DNA of 64,000 bases from positions 372,001 to 436,000 of the forward strand of contig OZ218964.1 of the NCBI GenBank assembly GCA_965112735.1. Direction: 5' to 3'. Each line of letters opens with the position of its first letter. Position 1 is the stretch's first letter. Shown here one piece after another: positions 51,928-64,000 of this stretch. A program made the translations under genes and the position numbers. Under the pieces are notes generated by a model, which saw only the letters and a list, made by a program, of their open reading frames with translations, was not told the DNA's origin and did not search any database. The DNA comes from Phaeosaccion multiseriatum (Eukaryota > Ochrophyta, other classes).

Positions 51928-52698
51928 CTACTTCTTGCCTCCCCCAAATAGCCCCTTGAGCTTTGTGAGGGCAGCTTCATCGTTGGACACGCGAGCCTCT
52001 ACCTCCTGCACCTCTATGTAGCTCTTAAAGAAGCCGGCCTGGGTTCCAACTGCCTTCTCGAACAGCTGCGACTCCGCCATTCGCTTGCAAGTGGCCGCGC
52101 TTTGGCCGTCCACCTTCGCGGCGATGGCATTCCAGTACTTGTCACCACTGCCAGAGGTTACCTGGTGAGCACGCGTACGGATGAAGGGGATGAAGGGGAT
52201 GAAGAGTAAGAAAGACGGCAATACTCTGTCTCGTAGAAACGATGGGCGAGGAACAGATGTGACTGAACGATGCAACAATATTCTACTCACCTCTTTCCTT
52301 GCCAGCTCGAACTGCTCCATTTGGCTGGGAGTGAATACTCCCTTCAGCTGTCGCCCGCTATTCCTCTTGGCCTGCTCCACTTTGGCCTGCTCCTTCCTCT
52401 GCTTGGCGGGCCCACCCCAAGACTCTTGCTGCTTCATCACAGTCTTCACCGTCCCCTTCTTCGCTGCGCCGGCGGTGGGGCGTCCACCTTTCGACCCCAC
52501 GCTGTCTGCATCGGCCTTCTTCGTCTTGGCTCCCCAGCCTCCGAACATCATCGACGGAGCAGCTCTCACTCTACCCCGGCAGCTCCTGTTGCTGCCGCTG
52601 CTCCTGCCCATTGACTGCTGCAGGGGAACTGCTGGTTGAAAGGCCTCACTTTGAGCTGCCACAGTCACCATGACGGCACCTACCAAAGAAAGCTTCAT
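51928..52698 (-). CDS. Predicted plastid protein with SANT/Myb-like helix bundle
   Basis: Two exons in transcript order: 52698-52291 and 52161-51928 (213 aa). The 129-bp intron (GAG/gtgagt to caccag/GTA) is a multiple of three and has no in-frame stop, so unspliced mRNA would give a 256-aa protein. The N terminus is a signal peptide with SEA/FQP cleavage and a Ser/Arg-rich transit region. The mature part is Lys/Gln-rich, then TPSQMEQFELARKE / YWNAIAAKVDG / CKRMAES. This resembles the DNAJC2-type SANT repeat (W..IA..v.g....C..r). A SANT fold in a plastid protein would be unusual. The resemblance is by eye and the function is unknown. Confidence 0.6.
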   Translation of the reverse strand: MKLSLVGAVMVTVAAQSEAFQPAVPLQQSMGRSSGSNRSCRGRVRAAPSMMFGGWGAKTKKADADSVGSKGGRPTAGAAKKGTVKTVMKQQESWGGPAKQRKEQAKVEQAKRNSGRQLKGVFTPSQMEQFELARKEVSRILLHRSVTSVPRPSFLRDRVLPSFLLFIPFIPFIRTRAHQVTSGSGDKYWNAIAAKVDGQSAATCKRMAESQLFEKAVGTQAGFFKSYIEVQEVEARVSNDEAALTKLKGLFGGGKK

Positions 52699-53146
52699 CT
52701 TTATAAGAGTGGAGTTGTTGACTGCCTTTTTGCGCTATCACTCTCTGAGGGTGTGTTTCTTTTCTCTGACTTTGAAACGCTGACTCATCAAAATCACAAA
52801 ATCAAAATCCCGCCGAAATTCACAGATAGCGGCTGAGTACCCAACACGCGCATTTGACTTCGTTCTTCGTGTGTTTTGATCGTGTATTGAAGTTTCCTTT
52901 CCTCACGAAAGGACTATAACGCTGAGAAGCCGACCTAAGCTGCATCTAGCTTCAGTGTCTGCCTGCCTGCCTGTCTCGCGCTCTCCAGCCGCGGATCACT
53001 CCGCAAAAGGGGCCGCCTTCGATCCGAGAGGAGGAGCTGTACCTCAGCTCCCCCGTGACAAACAACGGTTCCTGACCAGGGCGGTATAGTAGTTTTGTCC
53101 ATCAAGACTACTACAACCCACGGAGGCGAGGCACACCTGTCCCTGC
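52699..53146. other. Intergenic, no gene seen
   Basis: 448 bp between the SANT-like start and the MCM3 stop codon, both on the minus strand. It includes an AT-richer stretch (52780-52920). It must hold the SANT-like promoter and MCM3 3' UTR. Confidence 0.6.
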
Positions 53147-56881
<3,735 letters not shown>

Positions 56882-57931
56882 ACTGTCCAGTGCCTGACCT
56901 CCACCTCGGGGTCAAAGGCCCCGTCCGTCCCACTTCTACTTTGCTCCTTCCCGCTCTATCGTACCAGGACCAGCGAACACACTATCACCTTGTGGGTATG
57001 GAGGGGGGGGGGGGTTAGGGCAGGGAAAAGAACGTCAAAGGGTGGGAAGAGATAGGGGAGGAGACGCAGCAGTAGCGGAAGGAAGCGCAAGACATACGTG
57101 AGCAGTGCAGGGCCCTTCTCCAAATGCCATGAGAAGAGGGGTGGGGGGAAGTTCGGTGGAGAATCGATCAACGTCAGCGGAGCAGCCGAGAAGCATGAGC
57201 GCAAAGCAACCAAGACCTTCGTCCTCGCACCCGGTTTGTGGTTGCCTGATTACGCTCCCGTCCTCCATACTCCCTCCCATCCATCTCCCTCCCCCCTCTC
57301 AGGGTTTTCACACCAACGGGCACACTGCCTTTGACCATAATTCCATTTTTGAAGGCCACCCAGCGGAACAAAGCCACGCTCCGAGCAAAAGAGCTCTACT
57401 ACATCCATTCCTGCGCTTTTCTCCTCGTTCTAGCCCTCTCTCTTACCTATCTCCGGCTGATGAGCCGAGGCTTTCAAAAACGGCGGTTTAGACACCTAGT
57501 CCATCTCTGCCTCTTCCTTTCCCGACAAAACTGAGCCAGGCTTCCCTCCCTGGCCTTTCCTGCACGCCAGCAGCGTTGTCTACCTTCTCGTGCGCCTGCA
57601 CTTGCTGCTTGTCTCGCCTTCTTCTCGTCTCTGTGATTGAGATCTGGGGAGGAAATCATAGGAGTCCACCCCGGGGATCATTTTGTGGCAGTTGAGATTT
57701 TCAGGAAAGGAAGGGATGGCATCATATTTCGCCCAAAAAGTCCTGACACTAGGGGCTCCTCTTCTTCCCATCACTGGGTGCAAGAACGTTCTCTAAGTGC
57801 TCACCTTCCCTGTCAAGCACTGCTCCATTTGCAACTCCCAAATCGACGCTGGCCAGCCTCATTACGGAAGGAGCGAAGACTGGGCCTAAAAAATAGAAGT
57901 GCGGCCGTTGGGTTTTGGGGTTGGGGCGTTT
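56882..57931. other. Intergenic, no gene seen
   Basis: About 1 kb upstream of MCM3. I find no conserved exon on either strand. The MCM3 promoter should lie at its start. Confidence 0.55.
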
Positions 57932-58092
57932 TCGACCCCTGACACACTATCGCCCACATTCTCGATAGCGGATAGCGTGCCGGCTGGCGCCGGCCGATAG
58001 CGGATAGCGTGCCGGCTGGCGCCGGCCGATAGCGGATAGCGCGCCGGCTGGCGCCGGCGATAGCGGATAGCGGATAGTGTGTCAGGGGTCGA
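57932..58092. mobile_element. Complete 161-bp inverted-repeat element with 20-bp TIRs and 6-bp TSD
   Basis: Left end 57932-57951 (TCGACCCCTGACACACTATC) is the exact reverse complement of right end 58073-58092. GCGTTT flanks both sides (57926-57931 and 58093-58098). Inside are about three tandem 32-bp units of GATAGCGGATAGCGTG plus CCGGCTGGCGCCGGC, themselves palindromic. No ORF. Related copies lie at 46207, 51136 and 58150. Confidence 0.9.
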
Positions 58093-58149
58093 GCGTTTCG
58101 GTCCACCACGTCCTGACACCTGCTACTCCACTTTTTTCCTTCCTCTTTC

Positions 58150-58276
58150 TCGACCCCTGATACACTACAGTTGTATCGCCCACATTCTCGATAGCGCGCT
58201 ATCGGGCCCCGGGGGGGCGGATAGCGTGCTGATAGCGGATAGCGCGCCGGCTGGCGCCGGCGACAGCAGCGGATAG
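58150..58276 (+). mobile_element. Partial copy of the same inverted-repeat element
   Basis: Begins TCGACCCCTGATACACTAC, 57 bp downstream of the complete copy and in the same orientation. It has an 8-bp insertion before TATCGCCCACATTCTCGATA. The internal GATAGCGGATAGCGCGCCGG unit is present; the right terminal repeat is lost. Confidence 0.75.
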
Positions 58277-58535
58277 CACGCCCCAACAACTCCCCCCCCC
58301 CCCCCCTGATAGCTTCTGGGCCAAGGGCAGTGACGACCCTTCCCGGAAGAGCTCCTATGAGGCCTACCGCTCACTCCAAGATAGATGAGATATTATTTTG
58401 CTAGACGTTGCTAATGTCTAATACTACTCCCTCGACGATGTCCTTTCTTTTCTCATAGCTCTGAGGGGTCGATTCGTCAGGAAGGTCGAGCGCCGATTCA
58501 CCAACCCTTAAAGGAGAAGTGCAGAGCATCTCAAG

Positions 58536-59270
58536 CCCGCCCTGCCACCCCACCCGCGACTGCAGTGGAGGCGGAGCGCTCGGCTGCCTGCAGAAGGTCA
58601 CAGAGGAAAGTAGATCCATGACGAGCCTCCAAGAGCTCCATCGTGTTGTTGCTCCGTTCCAGTGCCTGCGTGAGGTGGAGGGACTCCCGAAAGTGCGAAA
58701 GCATGAACTCCGTAAATTGCCGAGAGGTCTCCTCCTTCTCTCATACCCGATCCCGCAGAGCTGCTGAGTGAAAGTCTTGGAAGGGAATCAGCGGGGAAGC
58801 GTAAGAGGAAGGAGTGGATCATGCTGCCCAACCTGATGCACATGTTGTGGCCCTCCCCGTTGAACTTCTTCAACTCCAGAGCTAACCAAGCCTTCGCGTC
58901 GACACCAACCAGAAGGTGCTGGAAGAGCACCTGGATGCTGTATGGAGTGGGGAGGCCCATTTGGTCTAGCTGTATCACGGCACTGAGTAACATGTCCCCT
59001 AGCCTATCAGCTTGGTCGGGACACCCACCAAGATGTCCCCCGAAGATGTAACACCTCCCCCGGGAGGTGTAGGCAACATCCCCCTCCCCCGCCCCTCTGA
59101 GAACGGCGGGACCAGCGGTTGCAAGCCGCTGTGCTCGGCCCTGTCTGGGTCGAGCGAAGAACTCAACTCCCCCCGAAACCGCGGAGCGGTTACGAGCCGT
59201 GACGGTTACGAGCCGTGTCGCTCCTCCAGCGCCTTCAGCAAGGCATTGGACGACGGAAGCCTGCGTGTGG
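58536..59270 (-). pseudogene. Possible degraded gag-like ORF
   Basis: Minus-strand reading gives coherent protein in two frames. The upstream frame includes GDMLLSAVIQLDQMG, LLVGVDAKAWLALELKKF and MIHSFLLRFPADS. Near 58760 sense passes to a second frame: RDRV, then a TGA, then EKEETSRQFTEFMLSHFRES, ending at a stop at 58536. The pattern (aromatic-rich middle, FxxRF, then a polar helix) recalls the gag protein of LTR retrotransposons. The frameshift and stop would make it a remnant. It could instead be an unrecognised spliced gene. No LTRs, zinc knuckle or polymerase were seen. Nearby is a 9-bp inverted repeat (59051-59070, ACACCTCCC/GGGAGGTGT). Confidence 0.3.
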
Positions 59271-59592
59271 GTGCGTGAGCGCATGCAAACAGGGAAAGAG
59301 TGAGGGTGTACACACACACGGAAAAGGACGTACGTACGCTCATAATATGCGAAGAGGGTAGGCACATACCCACACTACACGCGCACACGTAGCTTTGCTC
59401 TTGAGCATCGGAATGAATCGAGCCCCGTCCTGCCAACCCTCTTCCCTTGCCCGCGCCATTCCGCGCGACTTGAGGTGTGTGTTGAAACGTGCCTGAGCGG
59501 CGCATGCCGGATCATTTACCAGCACGGCTCCCTGCCTGCCTGCCTGCGTGGCCCTCTCCCTCTCTCCCCTCTTCTCCCCCTCTCCTCCACCC

Positions 59593-61438
59593 TCACCTGA
59601 GCGACATGGTCCTGTCGCGGTACGCGAAAGCATCCTTCTCCAAGTTCTGGATGACATCAGAGAGCAAGTGGAAGCGCTCGGCTTCCGCGCCGATGTAGTT
59701 GGAGACCTGTGGAGAGCAACGAGCAGGGCACAGACTCAGCGAGTAGGCGTACAGAGCACACATGTGAAGGGGGTCGAAGTTGACACTCAGTCCCTCGCTT
59801 GTTGCTTGCTTGTTGCCCTGTGTGTTTCCTTTTCCTTTTCGGAGTGTCCTTGGAGGAAGGGGGTGGGGTGGCGCTGTTTTGAAAGGGAGGCGAGGCGATA
59901 CACTAGCTGTTACTTGCCGCAGCAGTGGCACCAACAGCACCAGCGGAAAAGAAAGAAAGGAGAAGAAAAAAGAAAATGCAGCAAGCCCACGTACTCTTAC
60001 TGACCCTCATAAAGTGGACGTGCAGCCAAAAGAACTGCGGGTGGTAGTGGAAGCCGATGCGGAGGTGCCTCTTCTTGACGCCGTACACGCGCTCGATCAT
60101 CTCCACGCCTTGGGAGAGCATTTCCCGCAGCATGGGCAGGTGCTCGCCCCTCAAGTCCCTAAGAGAGGGAATGGGCCTGCGGGAGATGCCCAAGCAGTAC
60201 AGGTCCTGCGTCGCGGCGTGGCCCTTCCACTCCTCGCGAGGCACAGTCTTGGGGTCGGGGTGCGTGCGCCACTTGGTGTCGATGTTGATGATGAAGCCGT
60301 GGTCGGGGTCGGGGTCATCCACCAGCAGGCGCTCCACTTCGCTCTCCTTGGAGACGATGTTCGCCACCCACTTGAGGCTGGAGAGACAGACAGAGAGAGA
60401 AAAGAGAGGGAGAAGAAGCGAGAGCGCGAAAGAACAGAGGGAGAGAGGGAGAAAAGAGAAGAGAGAGAAGGAGGCAGCGAGGGAGCGAGGGGGGGGGAAG
60501 GGGGGAGGGAGGGAGGGAGGGAGGGAGGCAGCGACGGAGGCGGTGAGGGTGAGAGAGGGGAATATAGAAGGGACAGGGCAAAGAAAAGAGAACGGAGGGG
60601 GGGTTGAGGCGCGGGCAGATGAAACTGTGGAGGAAGACAAGAGAAATAGCCCAACGCCCCTTTTCGACTGCGTCTACAGCCTGACTGCTTGCCACCGCCG
60701 CACCTGTCTCCTTGCACCACGCTGTTGACGTAGGGCAGCGTGACGGCTTCGTAGTCCTCCTTGCTCTCCTGCACCATGACCAGCTCCACGCTCCGGTGCT
60801 TGGCCACCTGCCTATCGGAGGCAGGCGCAATGACGTCGCAGGAATACTCCCCAGCGGCGACGCCTTTGCACACAGCGTCGTAGTAGGCGTACTCTGCTCC
60901 GCTGTCAGACTTGTGCTTCAGGGAGATGGAGCTCAACGTCTGGGTGGGGCACAGGGACAAGAGACGGGCAGGGCAGAAAGGGGAACATAAATGAATCATT
61001 CTTTCACGGCATCATTGAATGCAGAAAATAAGCCCGCCCTCGCCTCCCTAGCTCCCACTTGCTCTTCCTACCGATTAAGCTTGCGCCCCTTTATTTCATG
61101 CTCCCTATTCCCGTACTCACCTCAATCAGCTTCGCCGCGGGCACAGGAGAGGCCTTGAACACGACGATGGCCTTCTCCTCCTCGGGCTGGAAAGAGAAGC
61201 GGCCCAGCAGCACGATGTAGGACGGGTCGCTGTCCTGGAGTACCTCCTGCAGAACGAATCCCCGTAGGTGGCCGAGGTTCCTGGCGTTTGTGGCCTCGTC
61301 ATGCCGCCAAGCGGGGGGGAGGACTCGACCGGCTGTGGCCTGCACAGCCGATTGCAGCTGCTTCACGCCCCAGCTGGACAGCGCCTGGAGGTTCTCCATG
61401 GCCTCATCTCTCTTTCTCTTGCGCAGGGGGGAGGGCAT
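59593..61438 (-). CDS. DCPS: Scavenger mRNA-decapping enzyme DcpS
   Basis: Four exons in transcript order: 61438-61121, 60939-60704, 60377-60005 and 59706-59593 (about 346 aa; human DcpS is 337). The stop is the TGA directly after AGG at 59596-59598. It hydrolyses capped oligonucleotides left after 3'-5' mRNA decay. Seen motifs: YAYYDAVCKGVAAGEY in the N-terminal domain, WVANIVSKESEVERLLVDDP, GFIINIDTKWRTH, LYCLGISRRPIPSLRDLRGE, and the HIT region FHYHPQFFWLHVHF. The central His and last His of the HxHxH triad are present, but the first is Trp. The C-terminal helix (ERFHLLSDVIQNLE) and RTMSL end match DcpS. The stop codon overlaps a donor-like AG/GTGAGG, so an alternative spliced tail is possible. 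Confidence 0.9.
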
Positions 61439-61536
61439 TTAGCATTTAGGACTGTGGGGTGAATGAAGCAAGGGGTATTATTGACTTATTGGGGCTTCCC
61501 TCCCCCTCCTTTCTTCAACGGTCGCCCTCTCCCCTG

Positions 61537-61640
61537 GCTTCGGGCTTCTGACCGCAGGCCAGCGCTGGCTTCTCGCTTTCGGCCGCAGGCCGCCTCTCGC
61601 TTCTGCTTATCGGGGGGCAGAGAAAGCTCGCCTGGAGCCG
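61537..61640. mobile_element. Truncated copy of the 286-bp MITE
   Basis: Matches the right half of the element at 47988-48273: GGCTTCTGACCGCAGGCCAG, the TCGCTTTCGGCCGCAGGCCG unit, and a terminal CTCGCCTGGAGCCG. The left terminal repeat is absent. It lies in the 218-bp gap between the FAD synthase stop and the DcpS start. Confidence 0.8.
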
Positions 61641-61656
61641 AGATTAAAGTGGTCTC

Positions 61657-62142
61657 TTATACTTTCGTACTCAAGCTGCTAAGATCGGTTCCATCCACGA
61701 CTTTGACAACGTCTTCCTCGGCGAGCAGCGACTGGAGATACACAAGCCCAGCCTCCACCACCTCCAGCTCAGAGCCCTCCAGGGTGATCACCGTCTTGAA
61801 CAGAGGGTTCTCAAAGAAGGGGTAGCTGAGGGCAGGAGAGAGTGCGGGAGGGGAGGAGGGTGGAAGGGGGGGGGGGGGAAGAAGAAGCGGGCTTGTGAAA
61901 GGGGACCTCGCGATTCTCGTTGAGATACAGATACAGTACAGCGCTTATCAGTCATTAGATACAGTACACCAAAAAAAACTAATGGCCCCGTGGGAGCCTC
62001 ACCTCCCGAAGGTCACGCCCTCGTGTTCTCGCACGGCGTCGTTGAGCCTGTCCGCGATCGAGAACTCATCCGCAGAGAGCACGAGCATTTTATTGGCGAT
62101 GTTGTTGGGCCTGACGAAGTCCTCCTGTCAGCGTCCCGCACG

Positions 62143-62173
<31 letters not shown>

Positions 62174-62434
62174 GGGGAGGGTCGGTGAGGGGAGGCGAAG
62201 AAGTGCGCTTAGAAGCGGAAGGGGGGCGACGCTACTCTGTGCTCTGTGCTCTGTGCTCTGTGCTCTGTGCTCTGTGCTCGACACTCACCGTGATGACCCG
62301 GACCTTCTGCTCGAAGAATTGGGGCACGCCCGGCAACACAAACACATTCTCGCACTGGAGAATGGGCCACTCCGCCTTGCCCTTGCCCGGAGACGGGAGA
62401 CGCAGCACAGCCCGCTCGGGCAGGAGAGCCATCT

Positions 62435-62467
<33 letters not shown>

Positions 62468-62870
62468 TGGTGGTACAGCAAGCATCAAGCAGCAGCAGGA
62501 CGGGGACACGCGCTTAGGAAAAGAGGACTTTTACAGTTACAGCTGACGGGGAAAAAAACAAGACAGCCACTGACCTTGAGCTGCGCCTCCGTGAGCCCCT
62601 TTTGGTCCTGCACCTTGAATGCCGTCACGAGCTTGCCGAGCATCTCCTCACTCTGTGTGATGGGCTGCCCCAGCGCCGCCCCCACGGCCTTGATGGTGAT
62701 GTCGTCGTGAGTGGGGCCGATGCCCCCCGAGGTCAGCACGATGTCGTAGGCCTGCGCCTGCTTGCGCACCTCAGCGGTTATGTCCTCGAGGGTGTCACAC
62801 ACCACAGTTACTCTCTGAGAGGGGAGGGGAGAGGGGCACCATGAGGGAGCATTGCCACAAATTGGAGGGC

Positions 62871-62904
<34 letters not shown>

Positions 62905-64000
62905 GGAGGAGGAGGAGGAGGAGGGGACGGGAGATGGGGGAACTCAGGGCAGCACGGGGGACGCTGGAGGGGGCGCTGGTAGTCTCTTGGTGCGGTAGGC
63001 GGGAAGGGGGCGGGCATAAAGGGGAGCGGTGGAGGCTTTTGGCTGGTCCCGGCACGAATAGCAAGAGAAATTCACAACCACGCGGATAACAAAGACATGA
63101 CCGATACCCGATACACCTGATAGTGTATGGTCCTACATGCACCTACCTGTATGGGGATGCCTCGCTTCCAGAAGGCCTCCGCCGCGAATTTGGTGTTTGA
63201 GTCGACGCACTTTCCCTTGAGAATCTCGTCCCCGACTATCACCAGCCCCACAGACTTGCAGCTCAACCGCCCGGGCCCTCCTGCGCATACAGACCCCAAG
63301 TTATCGCCGCAAGCAAGCGTCAAGGGACTCCACAAGAACGGATGAATGACGAGCTATCGTACTTGAGCAGAGGCAATACAGCAGCCTCCATGACTCTCCG
63401 TCCTGCCCTGCACGCCCCCAAGACCCACCTTCCCGCTTCTCCTCCTCCTCCTCCTCCTCTTGAGCAGGAGCCACAGCTTCAGCCTCGTCGTTCTTCTCGC
63501 CCTTCTTGAGCCGCCCAGCTCGCTCCAAGTCCCAATCCACAAGCATATGGGCTGGGTAGTATCCAGACCCGCCCGGCCGCTTGAGAGCTGCCGCAAATGA
63601 AGCGTGCCATAAGCACAAGCGAGTAGTACGTCCAATCCAAATAGGGGAGTGTGAACGAGGTGATGGAAGGCAGGGGAAGGCTGGTTTGGTCACGGGCCCC
63701 TTCTGTCACTCACTCCACTTACCTGGATTGGGTTGGGTGTCCTCCACAGAGCCCAGCGACGTGTAACCCTCGTCGTACAGCGAAGGGTACGGGAGCTTGA
63801 ACTTTCTCAGAAAGGTCCAAATCTGTCCGTAGTCCCAGTCGATGATGGGGTTGACGCGCATGAAAGGCGGCATCCAGTCGCTGCTCGGCGTAAAGGGCCC
63901 CTGCGTGCCGCAGTTGGGGTCCCCCTTCCTCGTCCCCAGGGTGAAGGCGAAGGTCCCGCCGCCCAGGTCGGACATGCATTGGGTCAGGCCCTGATTGGGG
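61657..64000 (-). CDS. FAD synthase with C-terminal molybdopterin-binding domain (5' part outside window)
   Basis: Exons seen in transcript order: before 64000 to 63723, 63587-63429, 63280-63147, 62814-62575, 62432-62289, 62124-62003 and 61825-61657. The first exon is cut by the window end. It encodes the PAPS-reductase-like FMN adenylyltransferase (FAD synthase): FMRVNPIIDWDYGQIWTFLR, DEGYTSLGSVEDTQPNP, then YYPAHMLVDWDLERAGR. From residue 'GLVIVGDEILKGKCVDSNTK' onward there is a MoCF/CinA-type domain (VVCDTLEDI, LTSGGIGPTHDDITIKAVG, VFVLPGVPQFFEQKV) and a family-typical SYPFFENPLFKTVITLEGSE tail. The enzyme makes FAD from FMN and ATP. Human FLAD1 has the two domains in the opposite order. 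Confidence 0.86.

Noticed and set aside
59395-59515. Extra C-terminal exon for DcpS (acceptor at 59492)
   Set aside because: Splicing from the AG/GTGAGG at 59595 puts it in a frame with no DcpS-like sequence; the direct TGA gives a normal-length protein.

Overview
This is nuclear DNA from a eukaryotic alga. The genes are spliced (mostly GT-AG introns), GC-rich and crowded with microsatellites. Four genes (PAP/fibrillin, YchF, a lumenal FKBP and a SANT-like protein) begin with a signal peptide followed directly by a phenylalanine at the predicted cleavage site (AAA/FFAP, VTA/FVS, VHG/FML, SEA/FQP). That is the bipartite plastid-targeting signature of algae with a red-derived complex plastid (stramenopile, cryptophyte or haptophyte). 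A photosynthetic stramenopile is my best guess. A large LRR-IQ protein and a possible JHY-like protein hint that a flagellate stage exists, or did recently. No plastid, mitochondrial or bacterial DNA is apparent, and I found no rRNA, tRNA or CRISPR array.

Layout. 0.1-3.1 kb (+): Q/G-rich protein with a JHY-like C-terminal block. 3.3-13.8 kb (-): two tandem two-pore cation channels (TPC). 14.1-25.0 kb (+): two tandem cell-surface glucose/sorbosone-dehydrogenase-like proteins with PKD and Fn3-like domains; the first carries an in-frame TAG before its stalk and membrane anchor. 26.5-28.5 kb (-): plastid PAP/fibrillin. 28.8-32.1 kb (+): plastid YchF-type GTPase, divergent from PAP. 32.9-40.8 kb (-): giant LRR/IQ protein (LRRIQ1-like). 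41.2-46.0 kb (+): DRP1-type dynamin. 48.4-49.4 kb (+): METTL23-like methyltransferase. 49.6-50.9 kb (-): thylakoid-lumen FKBP. 51.9-52.7 kb (-): SANT-like plastid protein. 53.1-56.9 kb (-): MCM3. 59.6-61.4 kb (-): DcpS scavenger decapping enzyme. 61.7-64.0 kb (-, 5' end outside the window): FAD synthase joined to a molybdopterin-binding domain.

The gene-poor gaps (46-48, 51 and 57-59.5 kb) hold small non-autonomous DNA elements. One has 25-bp perfect terminal inverted repeats and an 8-bp target duplication. A second family has 20-bp inverted repeats, a 6-bp duplication and internal 32-bp repeats. The genes are mostly unrelated housekeeping functions, not one pathway. The features most worth following up are an exact 18-nt motif repeated inside exons of different genes in different reading frames, discordant introns between tandem paralogs, homogenised tracts within those paralogs, and the in-frame stop in the first dehydrogenase. 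All splice sites were placed by eye from reading frame, consensus and homology.
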